Part shown: piece by piece, positions 34,574 through 42,801 of the stretch
Layout: every line of letters starts with the position of its first letter
Position numbering within the stretch: position 1 is the first letter of the stretch
Source of the DNA: VXRD01 sp965242535
GTDB lineage: Bacteria > Latescibacterota > UBA2968
Assembly: GCA_965242535.1 (NCBI GenBank)
Contig: OZ251458.1
Location: 4,526,001-4,590,000, forward strand
DNA: 64,000 nucleotides
Direction: 5' to 3'
Position numbers and translations under genes: made by a program
The notes under the pieces: model-generated
Seen by the model: only the letters and a program-made list of their open reading frames with translations
What the model was told of the DNA's origin: nothing
Databases searched by the model: none

Positions 34574-35536
34574 TCACTCGATTTCAAAGCCCAAGTCGGC
34601 GATCATGCGATGAGTCGCTTCCACATCGAGGCCGCCCGTGGTCAAATACCCTTCCATGAAGAGCGAGTTGGCGGGATAGAGCGCGAGGGGTTGGAGGGAG
34701 CGGAGATTTTTTTCTCGCCCGCCCGCCACGCGGATTTCGGTCGAGGGATTGGCGAATCGGAACAGGCACAAGGCGCGCAGGCAATCGTGCGGGGTCAAGG
34801 CGTTTTGACGCGATAGGGGCGTGCCCGCGATGGGGTGCAGGAAATTGACGGGAATGGAATCGACGCCCAAATCGCGCAAGGACGCGGCCATGTCGATGAT
34901 GTCCGCGTGGGTTTCGCCCATGCCGATGATGCCGCCGCTGCACGTCTCGAGGCCGGCTTTTTGGATGTTGTAGAGGGTTTCCACGCGATCCCGATACGTG
35001 TGCGTGGAGACGATATTCGGGGTGTGCGCGCGGCTGGTGTTGAGGTTGTGGTTGACGCGGTCGACCCCGGCGTCTTTGAGGCGTTGCGCGTTTTTTGCGG
35101 TGAGCAAGCCCAAGCAGCAACAGATGTCGATATCGACTTCGCGTTTGACTTGGCGCACGGTGTCGGTCAGGGCGTCCAATTCCCCGTCGGTGGGCGCGCG
35201 GCCACTCGTGACGATGCAGTAGCGATACGCGCCGTTTTCGCTGGCTTGTCGCGCGGCGTCCACGATCTCGCGGGCAGGTCGCAAGGGGTATTTGTCGATG
35301 GTTGCGGTGGAGATGGCCGATTGCGAGCAATAGGCGCAGTCTTCCGGGCACAAGCCGCTTTTGGCGTTCATCAGCACATGGATGTGGACTTTGCGCCCGA
35401 AGTGGTGGTGGCGCACCTGAAAGGCCGCGTGGAGCAAGGGCAAAATGTCGCGGTCCGGGGTTTGCAAAACCGCGTGCATGTCCGCACTTGATAGGCCATC
35501 GCCAAACAGGGCTTTGTCGGCATAATCGGTGTACAT
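34574..35536 (-). CDS. bioB: Biotin synthase
   Basis: A 320-residue radical-SAM enzyme that inserts sulfur into dethiobiotin. The SAM iron-sulfur motif is CPEDCAYC (Cys63, Cys67, Cys70), preceded by NAKSG and followed by SQSA. Later family blocks are CCCLGLL, NHNLNTS, ETCSGGIIGMGET, the Arg of RVAGGRE, and LTTGG near the end. These supply both the 4Fe-4S and the 2Fe-2S ligands. No other bio genes are present in the window. The downstream side ends in the polypyrimidine tract. Confidence 0.97.
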   Translation of the reverse strand: MYTDYADKALFGDGLSSADMHAVLQTPDRDILPLLHAAFQVRHHHFGRKVHIHVLMNAKSGLCPEDCAYCSQSAISTATIDKYPLRPAREIVDAARQASENGAYRYCIVTSGRAPTDGELDALTDTVRQVKREVDIDICCCLGLLTAKNAQRLKDAGVDRVNHNLNTSRAHTPNIVSTHTYRDRVETLYNIQKAGLETCSGGIIGMGETHADIIDMAASLRDLGVDSIPVNFLHPIAGTPLSRQNALTPHDCLRALCLFRFANPSTEIRVAGGREKNLRSLQPLALYPANSLFMEGYLTTGGLDVEATHRMIADLGFEIE

Positions 35537-35673
35537 AGTCTGTCCTAAATGTCTGTGTTTTGAGGGGCGGGTGAAAATTTACAGCGTCCAAGCGTTGCAG
35601 CGGCGGGATGCAGTAGTGCAGGCTGGGCTTGATGGGGCCAGCGGTGTTAAAAAAGCGCATGGATCGAATGTCC

Positions 35674-36195
35674 TCAGCGGTAAAACGCCAAGCCGATAGC
35701 TGCGGTGGCGACGATGGCCAGGGCCGGATGCAGGTTGAGAAAGTAGATGGCGACAAACGCGCCGCAAGCGATGAGGCCCGTGTGCCAAGAGGTGACGGAT
35801 TTGGGGCACATTTCCCAGACCACGACGAGCAACAGCCCGACCACGGCCGGGCGCACGGCTTTGAGCATGGCCTGTACGATCGGGGTATCTTTGTATTTGA
35901 GGAAGAACAGGGCGAGGATCATCATCATGAGCAACGAGGGGAAGACCGTGCCCAAGAGCGCGACCAAAAGGCCGGGGATGTGGGCGACTTTGTACCCGAT
36001 GTACGCGGCCATTTTGGTGGCGATGGGGCCGGGCAGGGCATAGCCCATGGCCAGGGCGTCTGTAAATTCCTCGATGGTCATCCACCCGTGAACATCCACG
36101 ACTTCCTCTTGGACGAGGGGGATCATCGAAGGCCCGCCGCCGTACGCGAAGACGCCGACTTTGGTGAACGAGATGAACAAGCGCAACAGGTCCAT
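35674..36195 (-). CDS. Chromate transporter family protein, single CHR domain
   Basis: A 173-residue membrane protein of the short-chain CHR group. It has the opening FTKVGVFAYGGGPSMIPLVQ, the signature YALPGPIATKMAAYIGY, and several hydrophobic helices to the end. Short-chain ChrA proteins normally occur as tandem pairs encoding opposite-topology halves; only one is seen here, and neither neighbour is the partner. Members export chromate or take part in anion transport; the actual substrate is unknown. Confidence 0.88.
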   Translation of the reverse strand: MDLLRLFISFTKVGVFAYGGGPSMIPLVQEEVVDVHGWMTIEEFTDALAMGYALPGPIATKMAAYIGYKVAHIPGLLVALLGTVFPSLLMMMILALFFLKYKDTPIVQAMLKAVRPAVVGLLLVVVWEMCPKSVTSWHTGLIACGAFVAIYFLNLHPALAIVATAAIGLAFYR

Positions 36196-36467
36196 AAGGC
36201 ACTCCTAGAACGACATTGGCAAAGCCACAAGTGCGCGACAAACGCGCGGTTGGGAACCGACCGCGGATCGCAAGGGCAGACGTGCGGGCCTTTCCCTACG
36301 ATTTAGCGATTCACCGATTCGCAAGCGAATATATCCCTTTCGCGCTTATGAGACAAGGGCATTTATCGGCATCTCGGCGCGCGTCCTCTGATTTTCCTGT
36401 GGCTTTTTCGGTTGGATGTTTTACATTTGTGACCCCTTCCGATACGGGGCAGATCGGTTCTACCTCG

Positions 36468-36496
36468 TTGACAATACGGGGCGTTTCGTCTATTAT
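36468..36496 (+). promoter_or_regulatory. Sigma-70 promoter for the TPR gene
   Basis: TTGACA (36468-36473), 17 bases, TATTAT (36491-36496): a perfect -35 box and a 5/6 -10 box at ideal spacing. Transcription should start near 36503, which excludes the ATG at 36495 (inside the -10 box) as the translation start. The rest of the 36196-36467 gap shows no gene. Confidence 0.82.
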
Positions 36497-36515
36497 GCGG
36501 ACTCTTTTGGGGGCG

Positions 36516-37241
36516 ATGGATCCCATGGTGGCATTGGAAAAATTGGCGAAAATTTGTGTCCAAAATCCCGCGTCCATTTTGTTTGCGCGCTTGGCGGATG
36601 GGTTGTTGCAACGGGGGGATGTCGCGCAGGCACTGGCGGTTTGCCGCACCGGACTGCGCTATCGCCCGTCTTATGTGGCCGGCCATGTGGTGATGGGCAA
36701 GTGCCTTCTCGCCGCAGGTCAGTGCGAGGAAGCGCGGTCCGCGTTTGAAAAGATCTTGCAGTTGGATGCCGATCACCTCGTCGCACGCTGGCATTTGGGC
36801 CATATCGCGCTGCAACAGGGCCGAGGCGATCTCGCGCTCAAACACTTTGAAGCGGCGCGGGCACGCGATCCCTTCGGCCCTGAACTCGAGACGGAGATCG
36901 CCAAGCTCAAGGGCGAATGGACCGAAGAATCGCGGGGCGATGCCCCTTCCGATACATCGGATCCCCACGCCCCGGCAGACGCGCCCGATCCCGAATCCGA
37001 GCCTCCAGTGCCTCTCGCAGAGGAAGGGATTGGGGAACAGTTAGACGCGCTGATCGCGTCGCGCAACCCCGATCCAAAACCCGACGCGCCGATGATCGCA
37101 ACCGCAACGCTGGCCGAGATCTACGCCGGTCAGGGGCTCGTTCAAGAGGCCATCGCGGTTTTGGAACAACTGGTCGCACGCGCCCCGGAGGACGCGCAGG
37201 TGATCGCCCGATTGGACGAGTTGCGAAATCTGCCGGAATAG
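36516..37241 (+). CDS. TPR-repeat protein
   Basis: A 241-residue soluble protein. Three consecutive TPR-like repeats occupy residues ~5-115 (ILFARLADGLLQRGDVAQAL; VMGKCLLAAGQCEEARSAFE; GHIALQQGRGDLALKHFEAA). A Pro/Asp-rich linker (about 130-165) follows, and a further TPR at the end (LAEIYAGQGLVQEAIAVLEQ). I chose 36516 because the -10 box lies over the earlier in-frame ATG at 36495; a GGGGGC run just before it may act as a ribosome-binding site. It is probably an adaptor protein; the partner is unknown. Confidence 0.82.
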   Translation: MDPMVALEKLAKICVQNPASILFARLADGLLQRGDVAQALAVCRTGLRYRPSYVAGHVVMGKCLLAAGQCEEARSAFEKILQLDADHLVARWHLGHIALQQGRGDLALKHFEAARARDPFGPELETEIAKLKGEWTEESRGDAPSDTSDPHAPADAPDPESEPPVPLAEEGIGEQLDALIASRNPDPKPDAPMIATATLAEIYAGQGLVQEAIAVLEQLVARAPEDAQVIARLDELRNLPE

Positions 37242-37280
37242 ACGCCCCATTCACCTTTTAATTTTTAGGGAGCATGGATC

Positions 37281-38024
37281 ATGAGTGCCGAAAATCAGTA
37301 TGACGCGATTGCCGAAGCGTATAAAAATTCCAAACAACTGCCCTTTCGGGAATACATCGAAGCCCATACGCTTTTTGAGATCCTGGGCCATATCCGCGGG
37401 GCGACGGTGTTGGACTTGGCTTGCGGCGAGGGGTTCTACACGCGCAAGGTCAAGCAGGCCGGGGCGCGAGCCGTTACCGGCGTGGATATTTCCGCCGAGA
37501 TGATCAAGTTGGCCGAGGAAGAAGAGCGCGTCCGGCCTTTGGGTTGCGCGTACTTGCATCGCGATGCGGCGGACTTGGATTTGGGCGAACCGGTCGATCT
37601 CGTGGTGGCGATGTATCTTTTGAATTACGCCAAGACGCCCGCCGAATTGCTCCGCTTTGTCGAGGTGGCGCATCGCAGCTTGCGGCCGGGTGGGCGATTT
37701 GTCGGGTTCAACGACAATGTCCAAAATGTGCCGCAGGGCACGGTTTCCTTTCCCCAATACGGATTTGACAAGACGTGTACCGGCGTGCCGCCGCAAGAGG
37801 GCGATGTGATTTTGTATCGGGTGAAAAACGAAGATGGCACCGCGTTTGAATTTGAGAATTATTATCTCAAACCCGAGACGTATCACTGGGCGTTCCAAGA
37901 GGTTGGATTTGCCGATTTTCAATGGGTCGGCCCGTTCATCCATCCGTCTCAACGGGACAATCCCCATTGGGATGCGTTCCTGTCGCACGCGCCAGTCATT
38001 GGCTTTTGCGCGGAGAAGCGATAA
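37281..38024 (+). CDS. Class I SAM-dependent methyltransferase
   Basis: A 247-residue protein. Motif I VLDLACGEGFYTRKV (about residues 42-56), acidic VTGVDIS, AYLHRDAADL and the post-motif LRPGGRFVGFN are typical of the UbiE/Methyltransf_11-25 groups. AGGGAG precedes the ATG. The residues that choose the acceptor are not recognisable, so the substrate (small molecule most likely) is open. It lies 39 bases after the TPR gene and may share its promoter. MITE copy B begins 42 bases after its stop codon. Confidence 0.88.
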   Translation: MSAENQYDAIAEAYKNSKQLPFREYIEAHTLFEILGHIRGATVLDLACGEGFYTRKVKQAGARAVTGVDISAEMIKLAEEEERVRPLGCAYLHRDAADLDLGEPVDLVVAMYLLNYAKTPAELLRFVEVAHRSLRPGGRFVGFNDNVQNVPQGTVSFPQYGFDKTCTGVPPQEGDVILYRVKNEDGTAFEFENYYLKPETYHWAFQEVGFADFQWVGPFIHPSQRDNPHWDAFLSHAPVIGFCAEKR

Positions 38025-38066
38025 AGGAATGACGAAAGGCGCAGAAGAACATGAAAACATCAGTGC

Positions 38067-38464
38067 TCTGTAAATTAAATTATTCTCAATTTTGAGACGC
38101 ACAAACCAGCACCTGCCTGGCTCACTTTTCTAAAACGTTTGGTCCGAAAGCATCGTGGGTTGCCTTCGATGCCTTCGGCGACCTACTTTTTTTCAACAGC
38201 AAAAAAAAGTAGGCAAAAAATGCCGCTCTCATGCGCCGAGGGGCTAGGCACAGCGCAAAGCACTTTTGTAATCGCACGATATGCGCCAGCCTGCAAGGTG
38301 GGTAAAAAAAAGAAGTGCGTTGCGAGACGGACTTACGCGCTGCGCCCGATGGCTTTCGGTAAGGGACTTTTGGGATGGCATGTTGGGCGATGGCTTAATT
38401 GACGTACGGCATCACATCCGTCACGCTCTTGAAAAATGAAATTCATAATTATTTAATTTACAGA
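38067..38464. mobile_element. MITE-like nonautonomous element, copy B
   Basis: 398 bp with a 14-bp perfect terminal inverted repeat: TCTGTAAATTAAAT at 38067-38080 and ATTTAATTTACAGA at 38451-38464. The centre has a 12-bp hairpin (CCTACTTTTTTT / AAAAAAAAGTAGG region, 38184-38214) that could stop transcription. The core is homologous, inverted, to 7294-7715; ends recur alone at 22443, 24985 and 30623. No transposase gene is inside, and I could not identify a clear target-site duplication. Confidence 0.75.
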
Positions 38465-38571
38465 ATAATCAGAGAAAGGGGCGTAAAATTTTACGCCCCA
38501 AACCGTCATCCGAAGAAAATTTACCACGCTATCGCCCTATCACGGCATTGATGCAGAAAGGAGATTTCTCA

Positions 38572-40368
38572 ATGAGTACCACGACAAAAGTGGCGTTTGA
38601 TGATCAAACGTATCTGGAGGAAATTCCCATCGGCACTGTCGCCGAGTTTCACGAACAACTGGGAAACCTCGGGACAAAAGACGAGACGACCTTTTTGTAT
38701 CGAGGCCAATCCGATGTCGAGTGGGCGGTCGATTGTTCGGCGGTTAGACGCTTGACCAACTCCTCTGCGAACCCGGTGGATGACCAACTGATGAACTTTC
38801 TCCTCGTAAGCTACATGGAGTTTCTCATCGCCAACGCCAAAACGCGCGATTTGATTCCCCCCGGACTCGGCGAAAAGTCCACCGACTTGGAATTTTTGGC
38901 CCAATTGCAACATCAGGGGGCCGCAACCGGGCTGATCGATTTTACCCGCCGACCACTGGTCGCGCTGTGGTTTGCCTGCAAAGCGACCCGTGAAGAGGAC
39001 CGCAAAGCAGATGGCGCTGTCCATGTCCTTTCTCGTTCTGAAACGCAGGCGGTAAGCAAACGCGACTTTGAGGATAAGGCGATACGAGATTTTTACAATA
39101 AGGATAAATTGCGGTTGTGGGAACCTTCGGCTATCGGGCAGCGCACCGTGGCGCAAGGCTCTGTTTTTGTCTTTGGCGTTCCGCGGATTTATCCAACTCA
39201 AATGAAACGACTGATCGTTCAGGCGGACGGGAAAGACGGCATTCTCAAAGAACTGGAGACCCTGTACGGCATCGACGAGGAAGAATTATTTGCCGATTTC
39301 TCGGGGTATGCCGCCGCCCACGCATCCATCAGAATCTTTGATGTCACCCGCACTTATGCCGAAGCCCATAACACGCGCGGCGTTGTTCACAACGAAAAAG
39401 GCGAATTTGACCTTGCGATGACAGACTTCAATAAAGCCATAGAACTCGACCCGGATTTTGCCAAGGCGTATATCAATCGCGGCGCGATTTACATCGAAAA
39501 AGGCGCGTTTGACCTCGCGATACCAGACTTCAATAAGGCGATAGAACTCGACCCGGATGATGTCGCTGCGTATAGCAATCGCGGCACGGCTTACGCAAAC
39601 ACAGGCAGATTCGACCTCGCGGTCCAAGACCTCCATAAAGCCGTAGAACTGAAACCGGATGATGCCAATGAGTATGCCAGCCGCGGCACGGCTTACATCG
39701 GCACAGGCGAATTCGACCTCGCGATCCGAGACCTCGATAAAGCCATAGAACTCGACCCAAATTTTGCCAAAGCCCATTTCATGCGCGGCAGTACTCACAT
39801 GAAAAAAGGCGACCCCGACCTCGCGATCCGAGACCTCGATAAAGCCATAGCACTCGACCCGGATGATGCCATTTCGTATGCCAATCGCGGCTTTGCCCAC
39901 GTCAAAAAAGGCGAACTCGACCTCGCGATCCAAGACTTCGATAAAGCCATAGAGCTCAACCCGAGTGATGCCAATGCGTATAACAGTCGCGGCGTTGTTC
40001 ACATCAACAAAGGCGAACCCGACCTCGCGATCCGAGACCTCGATAAAGCCATAGCACTCGACCCAAATTTTGCCGAAGCCCATTACATTCGGGGCATGGT
40101 TCACAGGGCCAAAGGGGACCTTGAACAGGCCGCACAAGACTTCGGTAAGGCCATAGAACTCAACCCAGATGCCGTTGCCTATTACAATCGGGGCCGCACT
40201 TGGTTGCTTTTGGGCGAATGGGAAAGGGCCAAAGCAGACTTGACCGCCGTCAAAAACATGGGAACGGATATCGCCGGTTTATTCCGTACCGACCACGAGA
40301 GCGTCGCGGAGTTCGAGCGGAGATATAATATTCGTTTGCCAGCCGACATCGCGGTCATGTTGACGTGA
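38572..40368 (+). CDS. FRG-domain protein with TPR array
   Basis: A 598-residue protein. Residues ~25-200 form an FRG domain: FLYRGQSD, then LEFLAQLQHQGAATGLIDFT and RRPLVALWFACKA. FRG domains are of uncertain activity and often occur in mobile or defence-associated proteins. From about residue 260 there are nine TPR units of 34 residues with nearly the same sequence (pattern RGxxYxxxGEFDLAIRDLDK), encoded by 102-bp DNA repeats. AAAGGAGA precedes the ATG. It lies between MITE copy B and a minisatellite, a setting of recent DNA movement. An effector or sensor role is possible but not shown. Confidence 0.87.
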   Translation: MSTTTKVAFDDQTYLEEIPIGTVAEFHEQLGNLGTKDETTFLYRGQSDVEWAVDCSAVRRLTNSSANPVDDQLMNFLLVSYMEFLIANAKTRDLIPPGLGEKSTDLEFLAQLQHQGAATGLIDFTRRPLVALWFACKATREEDRKADGAVHVLSRSETQAVSKRDFEDKAIRDFYNKDKLRLWEPSAIGQRTVAQGSVFVFGVPRIYPTQMKRLIVQADGKDGILKELETLYGIDEEELFADFSGYAAAHASIRIFDVTRTYAEAHNTRGVVHNEKGEFDLAMTDFNKAIELDPDFAKAYINRGAIYIEKGAFDLAIPDFNKAIELDPDDVAAYSNRGTAYANTGRFDLAVQDLHKAVELKPDDANEYASRGTAYIGTGEFDLAIRDLDKAIELDPNFAKAHFMRGSTHMKKGDPDLAIRDLDKAIALDPDDAISYANRGFAHVKKGELDLAIQDFDKAIELNPSDANAYNSRGVVHINKGEPDLAIRDLDKAIALDPNFAEAHYIRGMVHRAKGDLEQAAQDFGKAIELNPDAVAYYNRGRTWLLLGEWERAKADLTAVKNMGTDIAGLFRTDHESVAEFERRYNIRLPADIAVMLT

Positions 40369-40370
40369 TG

Positions 40371-41095
40371 GTAAGTGTCTGAATCGCGGATTACACGGAT
40401 TACGCAGATTAAAAGCGGATTGGGTTGGCAGGTGGGGCAGAGGACGCAGATGACACAGACGCCGCAAGTGGGGCAAAGGACACTGGTTGAACAGCGTAAG
40501 TGGGGCGAAGGGTGCGGGTAAGTGTCTGAATCGCGGATTAAACGGATTACGCAGATTAAAGGCGGATTGGGTTGGCAGGTGGGGCGAAGGCGTGTAGCAG
40601 ATACAGACGCTGTAGGTGGGGCAAAGGACACTGGTTGAACAGCGCAGGTGGGGCGGAGGGTGCGGGTAAGTGTCTGAATCGCGGATTAAACGGATTACGC
40701 AGATTAAAGGCGGATTGGGTTGGCAGGTGGGGCAGAGGACGCAGATGACACAGACGCCGCAAGTGGGGCAAAGGACACTGGTTGAACAGCGCAGGTGGGG
40801 CAGAGGAAGTGGGTAAGTGTCTGAATCGCGGATTAAACAGATTACGCAGATTAAAGGCGGATTGGGTTGGCAGATAGGGCAAAGGCGTGTAGCAGATACA
40901 AACGCTGTAAGTGGGGCAGAGGATGTGGATTGGGGAGCGTAAGTGGGGCAGAGGAAGTGGGTAAGTGTCTGAATCGCGGATTAAACGAATGACGCAGAGG
41001 ACGCGGATTGGGAGCGCAGGTGGGGCGGAGAGAGTAGCAAGTATAAACGTCGTAAGTGGGGCAGTGGATGTGGATTGGGGAGCGTAGGTAGGGCG
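40371..41095. repeat. 147/148-bp minisatellite, four full units and a partial fifth
   Basis: Units begin GTAAGTGTCTGAATCGCGG at 40371, 40518, 40666, 40813 and 40961 (periods 147, 148, 147, 148). Each contains GGATTA-type hexamers at about 10-bp spacing (GGATTAAACGGATTACG, then CAGATTAAAGGCGGATT), followed by several AGTGGGGCA or AGGTGGGGC boxes. Frames in it are open in places on the minus strand, but codons are only repeat sequence; no gene is supported. The last unit runs into the fumarase fragment. Confidence 0.9.
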
Positions 41096-41259
41096 CTGTC
41101 TCGAATGGCGCGGTCCGCCAGCATGGTCAAGCCCTCGGCTTCGACTTTGAGAATCTCTTCGCCCTCAAATTCGCCCGTTGAAACCCCATCGGCCGTCAGC
41201 AACTGATAGGGCGTTTCATCTTCGCCGAGCGCGATCATTTCGCGGTGTCGATAGTCCAT
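41088..41259 (-). pseudogene. Truncated class I fumarate hydratase (N-terminal fragment)
   Basis: The minus-strand frame from 41259 reads MDYRHREMIALGEDETPY, QLLTADGVSTGEFEGEE, ILKVEAEGLTMLADRAI, RDSA. This matches the first ~55 residues of class I (FumA-type) fumarases, in which VSxxEFEGxEILKVExExLTxLA is characteristic. After RDSA the frame enters minisatellite DNA and the match stops. No other part of the ~500-residue enzyme is in the window. The gene therefore appears cut by the repeat. Confidence 0.82.
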
Positions 41260-41287
41260 GGCGTCCTTTCTTTGGGTTGTGCGATCC

Positions 41288-42376
41288 CTATTCCGTCAGC
41301 CACGCGAGGTCAAAGCGGGCCACGGTGACGTATCGCGTGTCGTTTTGCCGCGTGAAAAATTGATTTTCGTAAATACAGCATATCGCGCCCTCGGCTGTTT
41401 GGGCGAGGTCCGAATAACTCGACGGGCCCGGTTCGAGAATTTTGGAGACCGGCCAGGTGCGGCAATCGTCCGCGCTCATTTTAACGCTGAGGCGTTTGCG
41501 GTCGCGCGCCACGCTGCCGGGCCGGGTCCATTCGCGTTCGAGATTGTCCGGATTGGCAAAGAGGATGTTGCCATCGCGCAATTTGAGGATGCTGCCCATG
41601 CACACGGGTTCGAGCAGGGCATCGTCAAATTCGAGCTTTGACCAACGGGTCGCGCCATCGGGGCTGGTGGCGATGAGGCGGCGGTGGCGTTTGGATTCCG
41701 TGCGGATGTTGAACAAAACGCGCCCGTTGCCGAGTTCGACCGGGAGCGTCTCGCTCGGGTTGATGTACTCGCCTTCTGTCCGCACGACCATGTCGCCGCG
41801 TTGCCATGTCTGTGCGTGGTCGTCGCTGTAGATCCCCGCGACTGCGGAGGGCCGATGCCCGAGTTTGCCCGCGCCAAATTCCGTGCCGCTGCCATCCGAC
41901 ATCCACAAAGGCACGATGAGGCGGCCGTTTTGGAGTTGGATGCCGTGCCCGGGGCCGGTGGCCATGACGCGCCATGGGTACTGTTCGCGGAAGGGGATGA
42001 ACACATCTGTCATTTCAGCCGGGTCGGACCAACGAACGCCATCGTCTTTGCTGCACATATAAAAAACGCGGGCGTAGTTGTGGCAAAAAAGGGCGTGAAC
42101 CGCGCCGTCTTTTCGGTCGGAGATCATGACGAAATTGCTGATCGGACCTTCGCCGTACCTGTCGCAACGGACAACGACTCGAAGGGCCTCCCAAGTCCGC
42201 CCGCCATCCGCGCTGCGCCTCATCACCACGTCATTGCCATCCCAATCCCCGCCCCTGCCGCGCCTGGCCTCGGCTGTAGCGAGCAGGACGCCGTTTTGCG
42301 TACACAAAATACCCGGTACGCGATAGGTGTGATACCCGTGCGTGCGGCCCTCGAAGAGGTGGGTTTTGTCGATCAT
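41288..42376 (-). CDS. Exo-alpha-sialidase-like BNR-repeat protein
   Basis: A 362-residue six-bladed propeller protein of the sialidase/neuraminidase superfamily. It has an N-terminal YRVPGI strand like the YRIP/FRIP motif that holds the first arginine, followed by EARRGRGGDWDG. Asp-box or Asp-box-like turns are seen at SADGGRTWE, SDDHAQTWQ and SADDCRTWP. Arg residues of the usual triad lie at RVP, NIRTES and near the end. No signal peptide is seen, so it may act inside the cell. AGGAG precedes the ATG, and a good minus-strand promoter lies at 42409-42436. Confidence 0.85.
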   Translation of the reverse strand: MIDKTHLFEGRTHGYHTYRVPGILCTQNGVLLATAEARRGRGGDWDGNDVVMRRSADGGRTWEALRVVVRCDRYGEGPISNFVMISDRKDGAVHALFCHNYARVFYMCSKDDGVRWSDPAEMTDVFIPFREQYPWRVMATGPGHGIQLQNGRLIVPLWMSDGSGTEFGAGKLGHRPSAVAGIYSDDHAQTWQRGDMVVRTEGEYINPSETLPVELGNGRVLFNIRTESKRHRRLIATSPDGATRWSKLEFDDALLEPVCMGSILKLRDGNILFANPDNLEREWTRPGSVARDRKRLSVKMSADDCRTWPVSKILEPGPSSYSDLAQTAEGAICCIYENQFFTRQNDTRYVTVARFDLAWLTE

Positions 42377-42408
42377 GTGACGCTCCTTTTGTCGCGCATC
42401 GTCCTTAT

Positions 42409-42436
42409 ATTATAGCACAACGAAACGATGGTGCAA
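42409..42436 (-). promoter_or_regulatory. Sigma-70 promoter for the sialidase-like gene
   Basis: On the minus strand TTGCAC (42436-42431), 16 bases, TATAAT (42414-42409). The -10 box is perfect. Transcription should start about 25 bases before the gene's ATG. Confidence 0.6.
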
Positions 42437-42469
42437 GAAAAAGTACGAAAATGAAAGTGGGGTTTCACC

Positions 42470-42715
42470 ATGACGGAAAGAGAATGTCTCGACCGAATTA
42501 CAGTCGATCCCAAAATTTTTGGCGGCAAGCCAATTATTCGGGGACGCCGTCTCGCTGTCGAGCATATCTTGGGCATGCTCGCCGCAGGGGATACGCCCGA
42601 TGCGATTTTGAAAGGCTATCCCTGGTTAGAGCCTGAAGATATCCAAGCGTGTTTGTTCTACGCATACCGCATCGTCGGACGCGAACGCATTGAACCTCGG
42701 ATCGTTCAAGCATGA
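42470..42715 (+). CDS. DUF433 protein (VapB45-like antitoxin family)
   Basis: An 81-residue protein with the DUF433 pattern: RITVDPKIFGGKPIIRGRRL, AVEHILGMLAAGDTPDAIL, YPWLEPEDIQACLFYA. These proteins have a helix-turn-helix-like fold and usually pair with a DUF5615 PIN-like toxin encoded downstream with an ATGA overlap. Here the ATGA overlap exists (42712-42715), but only the first few codons of such a partner are recognisable. It therefore looks like an orphan antitoxin. Confidence 0.88.
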   Translation: MTERECLDRITVDPKIFGGKPIIRGRRLAVEHILGMLAAGDTPDAILKGYPWLEPEDIQACLFYAYRIVGRERIEPRIVQA

Positions 42716-42801
42716 AAGTGTTGATCGATCCAGAATGGGAAACAATGGAGAGAGGTCATGAAAAATTTCGCAATCCCCAAAGACGCCGAGGCGCGGTTTG
42801 A
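42712..42801 (+). other. Possible stump of a DUF5615-type toxin gene
   Basis: ATG at 42712 overlaps the DUF433 stop codon by four bases and opens MKVLIDPEWETMERGH, stopping after 29 codons inside the PhyH gene. DUF5615 toxins begin with MKFLLDE or MKVLIDE. Only six residues agree, so this is suggestive and could be chance. Confidence 0.3.

Noticed and set aside
40279..41037. Minus-strand frames with repeated LRHLPT and HLRRLCHL peptides in the minisatellite
   Set aside because: They are direct translations of the 147-bp repeat with no start signals; not a real protein.
40371..41095. CRISPR array
   Set aside because: The whole 147/148-bp unit repeats, with no unique spacers and no cas genes in the window.
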